From positions 42,189 through 106,188 of the forward strand of contig NZ_VKDC01000022.1 in NCBI RefSeq assembly GCF_007097395.1: a stretch of DNA of 64,000 bases, given 5' to 3'. This DNA comes from Fulvivirga sp. M361 (lineage in GTDB: Bacteria; Bacteroidota; Bacteroidia; Cytophagales; Cyclobacteriaceae). Shown here in pieces: positions 37,359 to 46,261 of the stretch. The first letter of the stretch is position 1. The number at the start of each line of letters is the position of its first letter. Below the pieces are notes generated by a model. That model ran no database searches. It was not told the origin of the DNA and saw only the letters and a program-made list of their open reading frames with translations. The position numbers and the translations under genes are program-made.

Positions 37359-38735
37359 GTGAGAATTAACTGGATAATCATTCTACTTTTACTACCCGGC
37401 CTATCTGTTTTAGCACAGGAAAGGGAAAACTGGGAAATGCTCTTCAATGGTAAAAACCTCGACGGATGGGAGAGACTTAATGGCAAAGCTCCTTATACGA
37501 TTGAAGGAGATATTGTCGTGGGCACTACGGTAAAGAATACGCCAAATACTTTCCTGGCAACTAAGAAAACGTATTCGGATTTTATATTGGAGTATGAGGT
37601 GCTGGCAGATAATCGATTAAATTCCGGTGTTCAGATCAGAAGTAATAGTTTTAAAGCATATAAAGACGGGCGTGCACATGGCTATCAGGTAGAAATTGAT
37701 CCAAGCTCCCGGTCATACAGCGGAGGTATCTATGATGAGGCTAGAAGAGGTTGGTTATACCCACTGGCTGCCAACCCGAAGGGAAGACAGGCCTTTCGCA
37801 GAGGAGAATGGAACCGGTTTAGGGTCGAAGCGATTGGCAACCGGATAAGGACCTGGATCAATGGTACGATGTGTAGTAACCTGGTGGATGCGATGACGGC
37901 AGAAGGTTTTGTTGCTCTTCAGGTACACAGCATATACAAAGATGATCAGGCCAATACCCAGGTGAAATGGAGAAACATTAGGATCACTACGGAGAACCTG
38001 GAGGCTGTAAGCTGGCCGGCAGATCCTGAAGTGCAGGAAATTAGTTATCTGACCAATGAACTGACCGAAACGGAGAAACGTAAAGGGTACCGGCTGCTTT
38101 GGGATGGCAGATCTTCCAAGGGATGGAAAGGGGCTAAAATGGATGGGTTTCCAACATCAGGGTGGGAAATGAAAGACGGCATATTAACGGTGTTCGCAAC
38201 TGACGGCGGAGAATCTACCGGGCCGGGAGATATTATTACTACAGAACAGTTTGGAGACTTTGAGTTAGAACTGGAATTTCAAATTACTGCAGGGGCCAAT
38301 AGTGGCATCAAATATTTTGTGGACCCCGGACTGAATACAGGAGCAGGATCAGCCATAGGCTGTGAATTCCAGCTACTGGATGATGCAAAACACCCTGATG
38401 CTAAAAAAGGAGTGGCAGGCAATAGAACACTAGGTTCATTATATGACCTTATGACCGCCGAAAACCTCTCCATTCCGGACAGACGGAAGACCTTTAACGG
38501 TATAGGTACCTGGAATAAAGCCAGAATCATTTCTAAAGGTGGTAAAGTGGAGCATTGGCTTAATAATGAAAAGGTCATTGAATACGATCGATTTTCTCAA
38601 ATGTTCCTGGCGCTGGTCAATTATAGCAAGTACAAGGACTGGCCCAATTTCGGTCGTTGGCCGGAAGGCCACATTCTGTTACAGGATCACGGTGATACGG
38701 TCCATTTCCGAAGCATTAAGATCAGAGAGTTTTAA
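37359..38735 (+). CDS. Two-domain DUF1080 protein (3-keto-disaccharide hydrolase family)
   Basis: I start at the GTG at 37359 (VRINWIIILLLLPGLSVLAQ), which gives a clean signal peptide, 10 bp after the upstream stop and a 458-residue product; the open frame reaches back to 37296, inside the upstream gene. Two DUF1080 beta-jelly-roll domains follow: NGKNLDGWERLNGKAP from about residue 28, and WDGRSSKGWKGAKMDG from about residue 248. Each has the paired motifs GDIVVGT or GWEMKDGILTV, then RSYSGGIYDE or SGIKYFVDPG. The family includes lyases that cleave 3-keto-glycosides. With the oxidoreductase it should process a glycoside in the periplasm, and may serve the neighbouring PUL. Confidence 0.87.
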   Translation: MRINWIIILLLLPGLSVLAQERENWEMLFNGKNLDGWERLNGKAPYTIEGDIVVGTTVKNTPNTFLATKKTYSDFILEYEVLADNRLNSGVQIRSNSFKAYKDGRAHGYQVEIDPSSRSYSGGIYDEARRGWLYPLAANPKGRQAFRRGEWNRFRVEAIGNRIRTWINGTMCSNLVDAMTAEGFVALQVHSIYKDDQANTQVKWRNIRITTENLEAVSWPADPEVQEISYLTNELTETEKRKGYRLLWDGRSSKGWKGAKMDGFPTSGWEMKDGILTVFATDGGESTGPGDIITTEQFGDFELELEFQITAGANSGIKYFVDPGLNTGAGSAIGCEFQLLDDAKHPDAKKGVAGNRTLGSLYDLMTAENLSIPDRRKTFNGIGTWNKARIISKGGKVEHWLNNEKVIEYDRFSQMFLALVNYSKYKDWPNFGRWPEGHILLQDHGDTVHFRSIKIREF

Positions 38736-38963
38736 AAAGATCCTCTCAGAAATTATATGCCAAAGGGAGATCATCTATCGGATCGACGGATTTATCATTC
38801 ATAGGCATTCTCTGATCATCTTCTTGAAGCTTATCATCAAGGCTGGGTTATGGATACTGTGGTGCGAAGCCGGTACTATTAGCATGTTTGTGAGTTACTT
38901 TGCTCTGTGATTTATTAATCTCCATCTATTATTTACGCCTGTTAGCCGCAATTTTAAAAAACC

Positions 38964-39542
38964 ATGAACGACAGAATTAACATAGTTAAAACAGAATTAT
39001 TGTCTGATAACTGGTATACGCTGAATAAAGTGACCTACGAATACATAAATAAGACCGATCATAGGACGACGCAGTCAAGAGAGGTGTATGACAGAGGAAA
39101 CGGAGCGACCATACTCCTCTATAATGCTAAGAGCAAAAAAGTAATACTGACCCGGCAATTCAGATTGCCGACTTTTATGAATGGAAATGAAAATGGTATG
39201 TTGATTGAAGCTTGTGCCGGACTATTGGATCAGGACGATCCTGAAAACTGCATAAGAAAAGAAACCGAGGAAGAAACAGGTTATAAAATTTCAAGAGTTA
39301 AAAAGATCTTTGAATCCTATATGTCGCCCGGCGCTGTTACTGAAATACTTCATTTTTTTGTAGCTGAATATGACAAGGCAATGAAGGTTGGTGAAGGAGG
39401 AGGGTTGGAAGAAGAACAGGAAAATATAGAAGTTTTGGAGTTGGACTTTGAGAAGGCCCTGAATATGATATATACAGGGGAAATTAAGGATGCAAAAACC
39501 ATCATGTTGCTTCAGTACGCTAAGATCCATGATCTGGTATGA
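38964..39542 (+). CDS. nudK: NUDIX hydrolase, NudK-type sugar-nucleotide pyrophosphatase
   Basis: A 192-residue Nudix enzyme of the GDP-mannose pyrophosphatase type. The Nudix box reads GLLDQDDPENCIRKETEEET followed by GY, with Asp and Lys in place of one consensus Glu and Arg, as I recall for NudK relatives. The N-terminal KTELLSDNWYTLNKVTYEY and the GNGATILLYNAKSKKVILTR strand fit the same subfamily. It would release mannose-1-phosphate and GMP from GDP-mannose. It stands apart, 228 bp after the DUF1080 gene. Confidence 0.88.
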   Translation: MNDRINIVKTELLSDNWYTLNKVTYEYINKTDHRTTQSREVYDRGNGATILLYNAKSKKVILTRQFRLPTFMNGNENGMLIEACAGLLDQDDPENCIRKETEEETGYKISRVKKIFESYMSPGAVTEILHFFVAEYDKAMKVGEGGGLEEEQENIEVLELDFEKALNMIYTGEIKDAKTIMLLQYAKIHDLV

Positions 39543-39600
39543 AAATGAGGCTGCATAGAGATTTTGAGGTCGAGCATTGAATAGCAAATGTTTAAAGTGT

Positions 39601-39972
39601 ATGAAGACTATTTTACTGTTGTTATCAATTTTGATTACCTCTTGCAATACTATTGATTCCATTGACAAATGTGAAGATGTCAAAGAGGGTGAATTTGTTT
39701 ACTTGAATGAGCCATATAAAAATTGGAGAATAACCAGGACAAGCGAATATCAAATTGAAAAGAGTGAAGTTATAGAATTTAAAGGAGCTATCAGATGGTT
39801 AGACAGCTGCAAATATGAATTAGAGTATATTGAATCTTCAGAAGAGGAAGGAGAATCCATGGTTGGTAAGAAGCTAACTACTGAAATCAATAAAATCAGC
39901 GGAGACACGATTTGGGTTGTTTCAAAAATGGATACTCTAATTTTAGATTTGGTAATGTTAAAGGCTGATTAA
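39601..39972 (+). CDS. Small lipoprotein, unknown function
   Basis: I choose the ATG at 39601 (MKTILLLLSILITSCNTIDS) because it gives a direct lipoprotein signal; a TTG at 39577 would add eight unlikely residues. The 123-residue product has Asp/Glu-rich strands (KCEDVKEGEFVYLNEPYKNW, RTSEYQIEKSEVIEFKGAIR) and two further Cys. I do not recognise the family. It resembles short Bacteroidota proteins with a WRLDSCKYELEY-like motif, here RWLDSCKYELEYIES, which suggests a conserved domain. It lies between the Nudix gene and the convergent NdpA-type gene. Confidence 0.65.
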   Translation: MKTILLLLSILITSCNTIDSIDKCEDVKEGEFVYLNEPYKNWRITRTSEYQIEKSEVIEFKGAIRWLDSCKYELEYIESSEEEGESMVGKKLTTEINKISGDTIWVVSKMDTLILDLVMLKAD

Positions 39973-40015
39973 GAAAGCTTGTTTTAATTAGATTAAACCA
40001 AGAAAAAGAATTGCA

Positions 40016-41062
40016 CTACCTCTCCTCATCAAAATAGATCTTATAAAATTTTCTTCCGGTTTGTTCATCCACCCCCTTTTCAATAAGTTCCCTGTTGCCA
40101 TGAATGTAGACGTGGAAATTTTTGTCCAGCTTCAGCACACTTTTGAATACTCTGGCCTTTGATTTTACCGCATTTGCTGATATTTGAAATGAATCAGGGA
40201 TCTCCATTTCTTCCTCTTCGAAATGTTGATTTGCATGTCTTTGGAAAGAATCTATCAGATCTTCATCTCCTAAAACTTCGTTTTCAAAATCAGTTTTTTG
40301 AAATTCTTCGTTGTTCTTAAAGAAATCCAGTGACCGGTTCAATAAGTCGGCCTGGTCAGGCCTTTCCACGTTAAATTCTTTTGGGAATTCATCCTGGATA
40401 AAGTCTTTCGTAAGCCCCAGAAATTTATTGGTCAAAGAGAAATCTGTGGAATTGACACCGATTTGAAGAAATTCCTTTATCCAGAATTTGGTGTCACTGC
40501 CATGGCGTGCATCCGATAGAAAGATCTTAAACCCTGTTTCCATTTCAGTATTAAGAATAAAACAGCTTTTGTCGATCTTATCATTGAGGTTCACTCCGTT
40601 AAGGAACTCTAACGTTACCAACTGTCCATTTTCTTCAAATGTCAGGAAATTAGCATTGTCTTCTAATTTGAAAATACCTAACCCCGATAGTTCATTACCT
40701 TCTTCGATGATACCCTCTACATAAAAAACCATGAGGTGTCCCTTTTTGATCTTAGGGTCAGTCTGTACACTGTAGAGCTGTTTGGCAATGTCTTGAGAAT
40801 GCTTAAGAAAACCTTGCGGGTCGTTGAAAATGTTAGCTGTGAATTGAAATACTTCATTGAACCTCAGATCCGTTTCATGAAAGAAAGAATACACCTCTTT
40901 GGACTGACATATCGATTGAAGAAGAAAGGGGCGTAGCCTGTTGTCCATCAGAGAAGGATCGATAAAAAGCCCCTTTTCGGCAAGGATCAAAGGTTCTTCT
41001 TTTGTGGTGTTCCCAACAGTATGAAGTACTAGTTGGGATATTTTTGATTCACTAAAATTCAT
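40016..41062 (-). CDS. Nucleoid-associated protein, NdpA/YejK family
   Basis: A 348-residue protein of the 37-kDa nucleoid-associated family. The N-terminus SESKISQLVLHTVGNTTKEE and segments LRPFLLQSICQSKEVYSFFH, KKGHLMVFYVEGII and KFWIKEFLQI match relatives. Length is close to that of E. coli YejK. The protein binds nucleoid DNA; its task is not well defined. It is a single gene, divergent from the glycine-rich-domain-like gene at 41329. Confidence 0.88.
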   Translation of the reverse strand: MNFSESKISQLVLHTVGNTTKEEPLILAEKGLFIDPSLMDNRLRPFLLQSICQSKEVYSFFHETDLRFNEVFQFTANIFNDPQGFLKHSQDIAKQLYSVQTDPKIKKGHLMVFYVEGIIEEGNELSGLGIFKLEDNANFLTFEENGQLVTLEFLNGVNLNDKIDKSCFILNTEMETGFKIFLSDARHGSDTKFWIKEFLQIGVNSTDFSLTNKFLGLTKDFIQDEFPKEFNVERPDQADLLNRSLDFFKNNEEFQKTDFENEVLGDEDLIDSFQRHANQHFEEEEMEIPDSFQISANAVKSKARVFKSVLKLDKNFHVYIHGNRELIEKGVDEQTGRKFYKIYFDEER

Positions 41063-41328
41063 GGCCTGTTATTTTGAGTCTTTTGTTGCAAATTAAAAGG
41101 AACAGTTTAATCGTTGCTGTTCAAAAAGGGTTGGAGATGGGTTGAGTTCTTAAAATTTTGGATCGGTAAATTACGCTGAAATTATTATAACAGAATAGTA
41201 AAGTAATAGACGTTTGCATTTATTCGTTTTAGGGTCAGGACTTTAAAAAATGCACATTTAGTTCGTTGAAGAATCTTTATTTTATAATTTGAGCATTTTA
41301 GATAAACCTCATGGAGTACAGGGAATAA

Positions 41329-41778
41329 ATGAAGGATACGGAAACTAAAAAAGTAGACAAAAGAACTTCTGAGATCTGGGCGATGAATCTTTTGGAAAGT
41401 AATCCCATTCTCTTCAAGAAGTTAAAGGATCTTCCGTTGGGGCAGGATGTTGATCCTCATGAATTATTGACGGAGGTAGTGAAGTTTATGTATTTGGTTT
41501 CAGCTTTTCATGTTAAGTTGACCCCATCCTTAATGGTTGACCTGGCCTGGCATGAGTTCATTCTTTTTACTAAAGCGTATGAAAGGTTTTGTCGAATTGA
41601 ACTGGGAAGTTTTATTCACCACACTCCCGATGATAATAATGCCGCCAACAATAAAAACTATTTAAAAACAATTCAGCGTTATATTAGCCTGTTTGGAGAA
41701 CCCCCGGTGAATATCTGGGGTGAATTATCTCGTAAAGAATGGAGAGATTCCCAATGCGGTTCGTGCAACTCAAACTAA
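41329..41778 (+). CDS. Glycine-rich-domain-like protein
   Basis: A 149-residue protein. The central part DLAWHEFILFTKAYERFCRI with FIHHTPDD and YISLFGEPP is the signature of the family related to plant glycine-rich domain proteins (DUF1399-type), which has conserved WH...C...HH residues that could bind metal. The C-terminus is SQCGSCNSN. It is followed 9 bp later by a gene with a Ser/Cys-rich tail, and the two form an operon. Bacterial relatives sit near proteins with Gly/Cys-rich tails (TIGR04222-type). The function is unknown; I infer that the pair works together. Confidence 0.75.
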   Translation: MKDTETKKVDKRTSEIWAMNLLESNPILFKKLKDLPLGQDVDPHELLTEVVKFMYLVSAFHVKLTPSLMVDLAWHEFILFTKAYERFCRIELGSFIHHTPDDNNAANNKNYLKTIQRYISLFGEPPVNIWGELSRKEWRDSQCGSCNSN

Positions 41779-41787
41779 AACAACCTT

Positions 41788-42837
41788 ATGTATTTTGAAG
41801 GAATAATTACCATAGACCCCTCTGAGATAACAAAGATCGAAAGAATAAAACCAACGAAAGCTTTTAAAAGAATGCTCTACCACATGACGCTGGGCGGAGT
41901 GACTGACAAGCAGGAACAAGAAACTTTTACGGCGGTATCCATTCTTCAGCAACTTAACAAGGCATTAATTCAAAAAGGCATTACCAATATCATCCGATTG
42001 TCTCATGATGATATTGATTTTTACCTTGATGAAAAAGGCGCAAAGGATGACTTAAAAGAGGCCTTTGATCTTTACGATTTGAATGCAGGCACGGCCATGT
42101 CTTCCCATTTCAATACGTTGCTACTTGTTTTGGAACATGAAGACGATTCGTTCAAATATCTATTGGAAGTTGAAATATGTAGAAGTCATAGTGTAGGGGA
42201 GCACCCTATTGAAATTAAACTAACCGGGTTACTGAAAGAGTTTTCTGCTGTAAAAGGTGATGTGGATAATAAACTTGATAATGTATTTTCATCTCAGGAG
42301 AGCTATGACGAATACAAAAGAGAGAAGCTTCATGATTTTACCGCTTTTATAGATGATTTTGTTTTATGCATTAAGAAATCCATACGAGTGGATGATGTCC
42401 ATTCCGAGGTGAAAACCAAAATTATTGTTCCAAAAAGGAAGCCAGAAAATGAAAGGGACCTCGTAAGAAACAGAGAGGAAGGGTATCATGGGTTACACTA
42501 TGGGTACCACGGGTTTGACAGTTACTTATACTATAGTATGATCTGGTCCTCTGTTGGGCATGATCATTCGGTGATACATAATGATACATATTACGAGTCT
42601 GAGACGGGGGGTGATTTAGGTTATTTGCAAGAAGCGGATAGTTCTTCTGAGTACTTCGATGATACGACAGATTTTGATAACAGACAGGATATTTTTGGAG
42701 AGCCGGATACAGTGAGTTCTGATACCTCATCGTCTGACGGTGGGTGGTTTGATTTTGGGTCATCAGATAGTTCTGACTCATCATTCGGGAGTTCTTGCTC
42801 CAGTTGTAGTTCTTGTTCCTCTTGCGGAGGAGATTAA
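41788..42837 (+). CDS. Uncharacterised protein with Ser/Asp-rich region and repeated SSC tail
   Basis: A 349-residue protein of unknown family. Residues 1-215 look globular and soluble (MYFEGIITIDPSEITKIERI, YEKAL-free; conserved-looking KLHDFTAFIDDFVLCIKKSI). Residues about 235-349 are low complexity: Tyr/His/Gly-rich first (GYHGLHYGYHGFDSYLYYS), then Asp/Ser-rich, ending in SSCSSCSSCSSCGGD. There is no signal peptide or membrane segment, so a cytoplasmic protein with a Cys-rich tail is predicted, unless another export route exists. The tail recalls the GGCGGGCG tails of TIGR04222-type neighbours of glycine-rich-domain proteins. It is cotranscribed with 41329-41778. Confidence 0.7.
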   Translation: MYFEGIITIDPSEITKIERIKPTKAFKRMLYHMTLGGVTDKQEQETFTAVSILQQLNKALIQKGITNIIRLSHDDIDFYLDEKGAKDDLKEAFDLYDLNAGTAMSSHFNTLLLVLEHEDDSFKYLLEVEICRSHSVGEHPIEIKLTGLLKEFSAVKGDVDNKLDNVFSSQESYDEYKREKLHDFTAFIDDFVLCIKKSIRVDDVHSEVKTKIIVPKRKPENERDLVRNREEGYHGLHYGYHGFDSYLYYSMIWSSVGHDHSVIHNDTYYESETGGDLGYLQEADSSSEYFDDTTDFDNRQDIFGEPDTVSSDTSSSDGGWFDFGSSDSSDSSFGSSCSSCSSCSSCGGD

Positions 42838-43101
42838 ATAGTAAGCATCAATAATGTGACAATTCAGTTAATGGCCTGGAGGTTAGACAAGAAAAATAGT
42901 ATCTCTCTTTCAACTCACATGTGGTGAGAAAAGAAGGAGGTGGGATGTCGTAACCATTACCGTACCAATCTAAAGTACGTTCAAACCCGGATATCGCCGA
43001 CGTCTGACGGAAACCAGACAGTCGCCATAGTTCCGATGATTGGACAATTCAGCCCGGAATTAGTTACTTTTATATAACGCTCAACTTACGGTTCAATAAG
43101 C
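42838..43101. other. Intergenic stretch with a hairpin
   Basis: Between the Ser/Cys protein and XdhC. The text at about 42996-43026 (GCCGACGTCTG, loop, CAGACAGTCGCC) can fold with a five-base perfect core and an imperfect extension. No T run follows, so it is not an ordinary terminator. It could be a leader element of the XdhC gene; this is unproven. Confidence 0.3.
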
Positions 43102-44121
43102 ATGAACGATTTTGTCGAAATTCTAAAGAAATGGAATAAAACCGGTGCCCCCATTGCGCTGGCCAGGGTAATAAAGACATGGGGTTCTTCACCCAGGCCG
43201 GTGGGCTCGGTAATGATGATCAATGGAGATGGAAGCATGGTCGGGTCCGTAAGTGGAGGGTGTGTGGAAGGGGCCGTGGCAAAAAGCTCAAAAGAGGTTT
43301 TGACTGGAAATGCATCAAAGTTACTCAGTTACGGTATTTCGGATGAAGATGCCTGGTCGGTAGGGCTGTCTTGTGGAGGTAGTATTGAGGTATTTGTACA
43401 GCCTGTTAATTTTTCCGCCGGGGAGGTATGGCTGAAGCTATTGGAAAACACAGAGGCTAATAAGTCTTCAATCTTAATTTCAAGTGTTGAAAAAGGCACC
43501 GGTGTCAATGCATTGATCAATGAAAATGGTGATATGTTGGGGGACAGTATTCCGGAAAAAATAATGAATGCTGCACAAAAGGCATACGAAGAGCGTGCGA
43601 ATAAGATCGTTGAGCATGAAGGGACGACTTACTTTATTCACATATTCCCAAGAAAAAACTTACTTCTGATCATCGGTGCGGCACATATTACAGTTGACCT
43701 GGTGGCCCTGGGTAATAAGTATGATTTTGAGACAGTGGTCATTGATCCCAGAGGGTACTTTGCACAAAATACGGTTTTTACTTCACCCCCCTCTCAATTA
43801 CTGCAGTCTTACCCATCAGAAGTGCTGGACAAGTTTCCCCTTGATGCCTATACCTTTTGTGCCATTCTTTCGCATGATCCCAAAATAGATGATAATGCAT
43901 TGGAAGTATTACTGCTGTCTGACGCAGGATATATCGGTGCGCTGGGAAGCAGAAAGACACATGCTAAACGGGTAGCAAGACTTCGGGAGAGGGGAGTGCC
44001 AGAAGCACTAATAGACCGGATACATGCTCCTATAGGTATGCCTATATATGCCAAATCAGCGAAGGAGATTGCATTGTCTGTAATGGGAGAGATCATACAA
44101 GCCAAAAATCAATTTTTATAG
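43102..44121 (+). CDS. XdhC/CoxF-family protein
   Basis: A 339-residue protein with both family parts. The N-terminal XdhC domain shows SVSGGCVEGAVAKSS and SCGGSIEVFVQP; the C-terminal Rossmann-like XdhC_C domain shows LLLIIGAAHITVDLVALGNK and ALGSRKTHAKRVARLRERGV. XdhC binds molybdenum cofactor, adds the cyanolysable sulfur route and inserts it into xanthine-dehydrogenase-type enzymes. No molybdoenzyme gene is in the window, so its client lies elsewhere. It is the gene nearest upstream of the IS4-family element. Confidence 0.9.
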   Translation: MNDFVEILKKWNKTGAPIALARVIKTWGSSPRPVGSVMMINGDGSMVGSVSGGCVEGAVAKSSKEVLTGNASKLLSYGISDEDAWSVGLSCGGSIEVFVQPVNFSAGEVWLKLLENTEANKSSILISSVEKGTGVNALINENGDMLGDSIPEKIMNAAQKAYEERANKIVEHEGTTYFIHIFPRKNLLLIIGAAHITVDLVALGNKYDFETVVIDPRGYFAQNTVFTSPPSQLLQSYPSEVLDKFPLDAYTFCAILSHDPKIDDNALEVLLLSDAGYIGALGSRKTHAKRVARLRERGVPEALIDRIHAPIGMPIYAKSAKEIALSVMGEIIQAKNQFL

Positions 44122-44319
44122 GTCCGGGAGTTTGAAGTCTTCAATGATAAAAAAATAGTGATGCATCAAGGATTAAATGGTGTGTCCGATGTAGATTATT
44201 CATTGTGTTTACTGAGCCATTGTGATTGGATGAGTTAGCAGTCTGGCAACCCGCAGTAAGTGATATTAAGTCATAGGCCACTCATGATAATTCATATAAA
44301 ACTGTGCGGCTGGTGGTCC

Positions 44320-44330
44320 ACGGGTAGTGC
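44320..44330. repeat. Target-site duplication, left copy (11 bp)
   Basis: ACGGGTAGTGC, identical to 45881-45891 on the other side of the insertion sequence. IS4-family elements make target duplications of this size. Confidence 0.9.
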
Positions 44331-44343
44331 CATAGCCGTCAGC

Positions 44344-45546
44344 TTAGTAAGTCATAAAACGTTGATAATTATTAGGTTTTCTGTTTTTAGGTTCTAAAAC
44401 AAGTTGTTCAATGGGTTTATCCAGTAATATGCTCAGGAATTCATTTATTTTTTTGTTATCTAGAGTAGTTCTTCTGAATACTTCTGATAGTTGAAAAGCA
44501 ATGGTAAAATATTTCCATACACTCAGGATACGTGTTTTATTTTTACTTCTGTGTCTATTATCTAACCACCTAAAGAGTTTCCAGTGTAAAACCAAATAGA
44601 TCATTTTCCCGAGCAACTGACATTCAAAGCGCTGTATTTGTACTTCTTTAATAGCAGTAATAGTAGCTTGAGATTTCCAAATTTTGAAAATGAGTTCAAT
44701 TTGCCACCTAAGGCTATAAATAGATTGAACATCCCGAGAAGGTAAATCTTCTTCTGAGGCATTGGTTATAAATAGATTAAGTCTACACCTGATTCTAAAA
44801 TCTTCTTTTATATTTTCGGTGCTTCTTGCTGCTTTGGCCGTGCTTTTGAGTCTTTTTTCATAGCTCCGCTGGTCAACTTGTGAGATAATGAGCCGTGAAG
44901 GAATTTTATCTTCACTACCTATTAATACCTCTAATGAGAGATAGGCAAGTTGGTACTTTTTAAGTTTTTGAAGGCAGGCTTTTAAATCGACTTCTTTATC
45001 TGGCTTTGCTTTATAATACACTTTCTTTTGGGGATGAAGCCTATTAAGAAAGAAAGCCCCTTTTGAAATGATCTTCGAAAAGTAGTTTAGAGTAGCATAA
45101 CCTAAGTCTCTAATCAACAAATCGCCTTGTTCAATATCATTTGTGTATACGCTTGCGTCTCTCTGGTCATTATCAGTTCCTCTAGTGAGCCTTAAATCAA
45201 GGGTCTGGCCTGAAAGCAGATCATACTCATACTGAATGCTCATCATCGCCTTTGACAAGTTAGCTACACCGCCTATTCCTGTGTATTTTTCTTTAAATGA
45301 GGCGGGAAGATTAAATCGGGTGGAATCTTTTATACGAACACGATTGAATGCCCTTAATTTACCCATGGGTTGTCCAGTAGGTAGAATATGCTTATGGAGT
45401 AGCCAACTCAAGGCTTCTCCCATAAAACGAACTGCATATTTATTAAAACGCTTCTGTAAAGATTGTTTAGTGATTTTAATATCAAAACTGTTGTGGCAAT
45501 CAACTGCATAACCGCGTAAACTCTGTTTGTTATCCGGCAGATGCAT
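44344..45546 (-). CDS. IS4-family transposase (start uncertain)
   Basis: At least 400 residues of a DDE transposase. Visible family parts include NRVRIKDSTRFNLPAS (first Asp), DLLIRDLGYATLNYFSKI (second Asp) and YSLRWQIELIFKIWKSQA, the Y-(2)-R-(3)-E-(6)-K signature of IS4. The first ATG is at 45546, but the same frame stays open to 45708 and reads family-like (ADFFNEKALNQLAKQTGFIK, RKSAKLLGHHFLNILVF), with no ATG, GTG or TTG in frame. An ATT at 45660 is possible, or a TTG at about 45673 in another frame behind AGGAG with a frameshift at the T run near 45648. So the true product may be about 435 residues or the gene may be slightly damaged. Confidence 0.88.
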   Translation of the reverse strand: MHLPDNKQSLRGYAVDCHNSFDIKITKQSLQKRFNKYAVRFMGEALSWLLHKHILPTGQPMGKLRAFNRVRIKDSTRFNLPASFKEKYTGIGGVANLSKAMMSIQYEYDLLSGQTLDLRLTRGTDNDQRDASVYTNDIEQGDLLIRDLGYATLNYFSKIISKGAFFLNRLHPQKKVYYKAKPDKEVDLKACLQKLKKYQLAYLSLEVLIGSEDKIPSRLIISQVDQRSYEKRLKSTAKAARSTENIKEDFRIRCRLNLFITNASEEDLPSRDVQSIYSLRWQIELIFKIWKSQATITAIKEVQIQRFECQLLGKMIYLVLHWKLFRWLDNRHRSKNKTRILSVWKYFTIAFQLSEVFRRTTLDNKKINEFLSILLDKPIEQLVLEPKNRKPNNYQRFMTY

Positions 45547-45734
45547 AAATACTAATATGTTCAGAAAATGATGGCCTAGCAGTTTGGCACTTTTACGTTT
45601 AATAAACCCTGTTTGTTTGGCAAGCTGATTTAAAGCTTTCTCATTAAAAAAGTCTGCAATTAAACGTTTTACGCAATTTGTACTCCTATTGGAATAAGGT
45701 TCTTTTGCCTATTTAGTCGTATTATTAAACTAAT

Positions 45735-45762
45735 GAAAGGGCATTCAAAAAGTAGCCCTTTC
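45735..45762 (+). terminator. Terminator-like hairpin inside the insertion sequence
   Basis: GAAAGGGC (45735-45742) pairs with GCCCTTTC (45755-45762), followed by TTTTATT. On the plus strand it would stop transcription running toward the right end of the element. Confidence 0.5.
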
Positions 45763-45880
45763 TTTTATTCACTTACAAAATATAAAATGGGAAAAAAGAA
45801 CAATATCCCTAATAGGGATACTATCCCGTATTTCAAAACACTCATAATCAATTCATTAAAAAGTTAAACTGATGGCTATG

Positions 45881-45891
45881 ACGGGTAGTGC
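45881..45891. repeat. Target-site duplication, right copy (11 bp)
   Basis: ACGGGTAGTGC, identical to 44320-44330. Confidence 0.9.
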
Positions 45892-46261
45892 GGTCCGTTT
45901 GAGGGTGGTGTGTAGGCAGGCCTAAGGAGCTGGTTTTGTGCGTTTTGCGGGGAAAACGGACTTTAGCCGTGGCGCCCTTTTCTTTTGTTTCGTTTTCTTT
46001 TGGGCGTGCAAAAAAAATGAAAACCGAACTTAGAACTCCAAAAAGTCGCTAAATCACCGGATTTCGAGGTAAAAGATCATCTCCTGGTTTTGAAAAATGC
46101 TAATCAAAGGCAATAAGGATCACTTTTACACAGAAATTATTTTTCATGAGCAGCCGTCATAAAACTTTGCTGGCTGCTTGTTGCCGACCTTATTATCGGT
46201 TACCGTTATGTTCCTTGTAAAAGAGGCTCGAAAAATAATGACAATAAAAACGTGATATAAG
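45892..46261. other. Non-coding stretch, probably a dispersed repeat interrupted by the IS
   Basis: Joined across the insertion, the pre-insertion sequence ran from GTGGTCC at 44313 through ACGGGTAGTGC to GGTCCGTTTGAGGGTGG. The following text, with GGCGCCCTTTTCTTTTG and TTCTTTTGGGCGTGC, gives on the minus strand the Lys/Arg-rich reading ARPKENETKEKGATAK, which I recall as a recurrent spurious ORF in Bacteroidota genomes. No true gene is seen. Confidence 0.4.

Larger units (their letters stand above)
44331..45880 (-). mobile_element. IS4-family insertion sequence, 1550 bp, with terminal inverted repeats
   Basis: The ends CATAGCCGTCAGCTTA (left) and TAAACTGATGGCTATG (right) are inverted repeats agreeing at 14 of 16 positions. 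The element is bounded by an 11-bp direct duplication. It carries one transposase gene on the minus strand, whose stop overlaps the left inverted repeat. The element is complete and possibly recent, since the two duplicated copies are identical. Confidence 0.9.
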
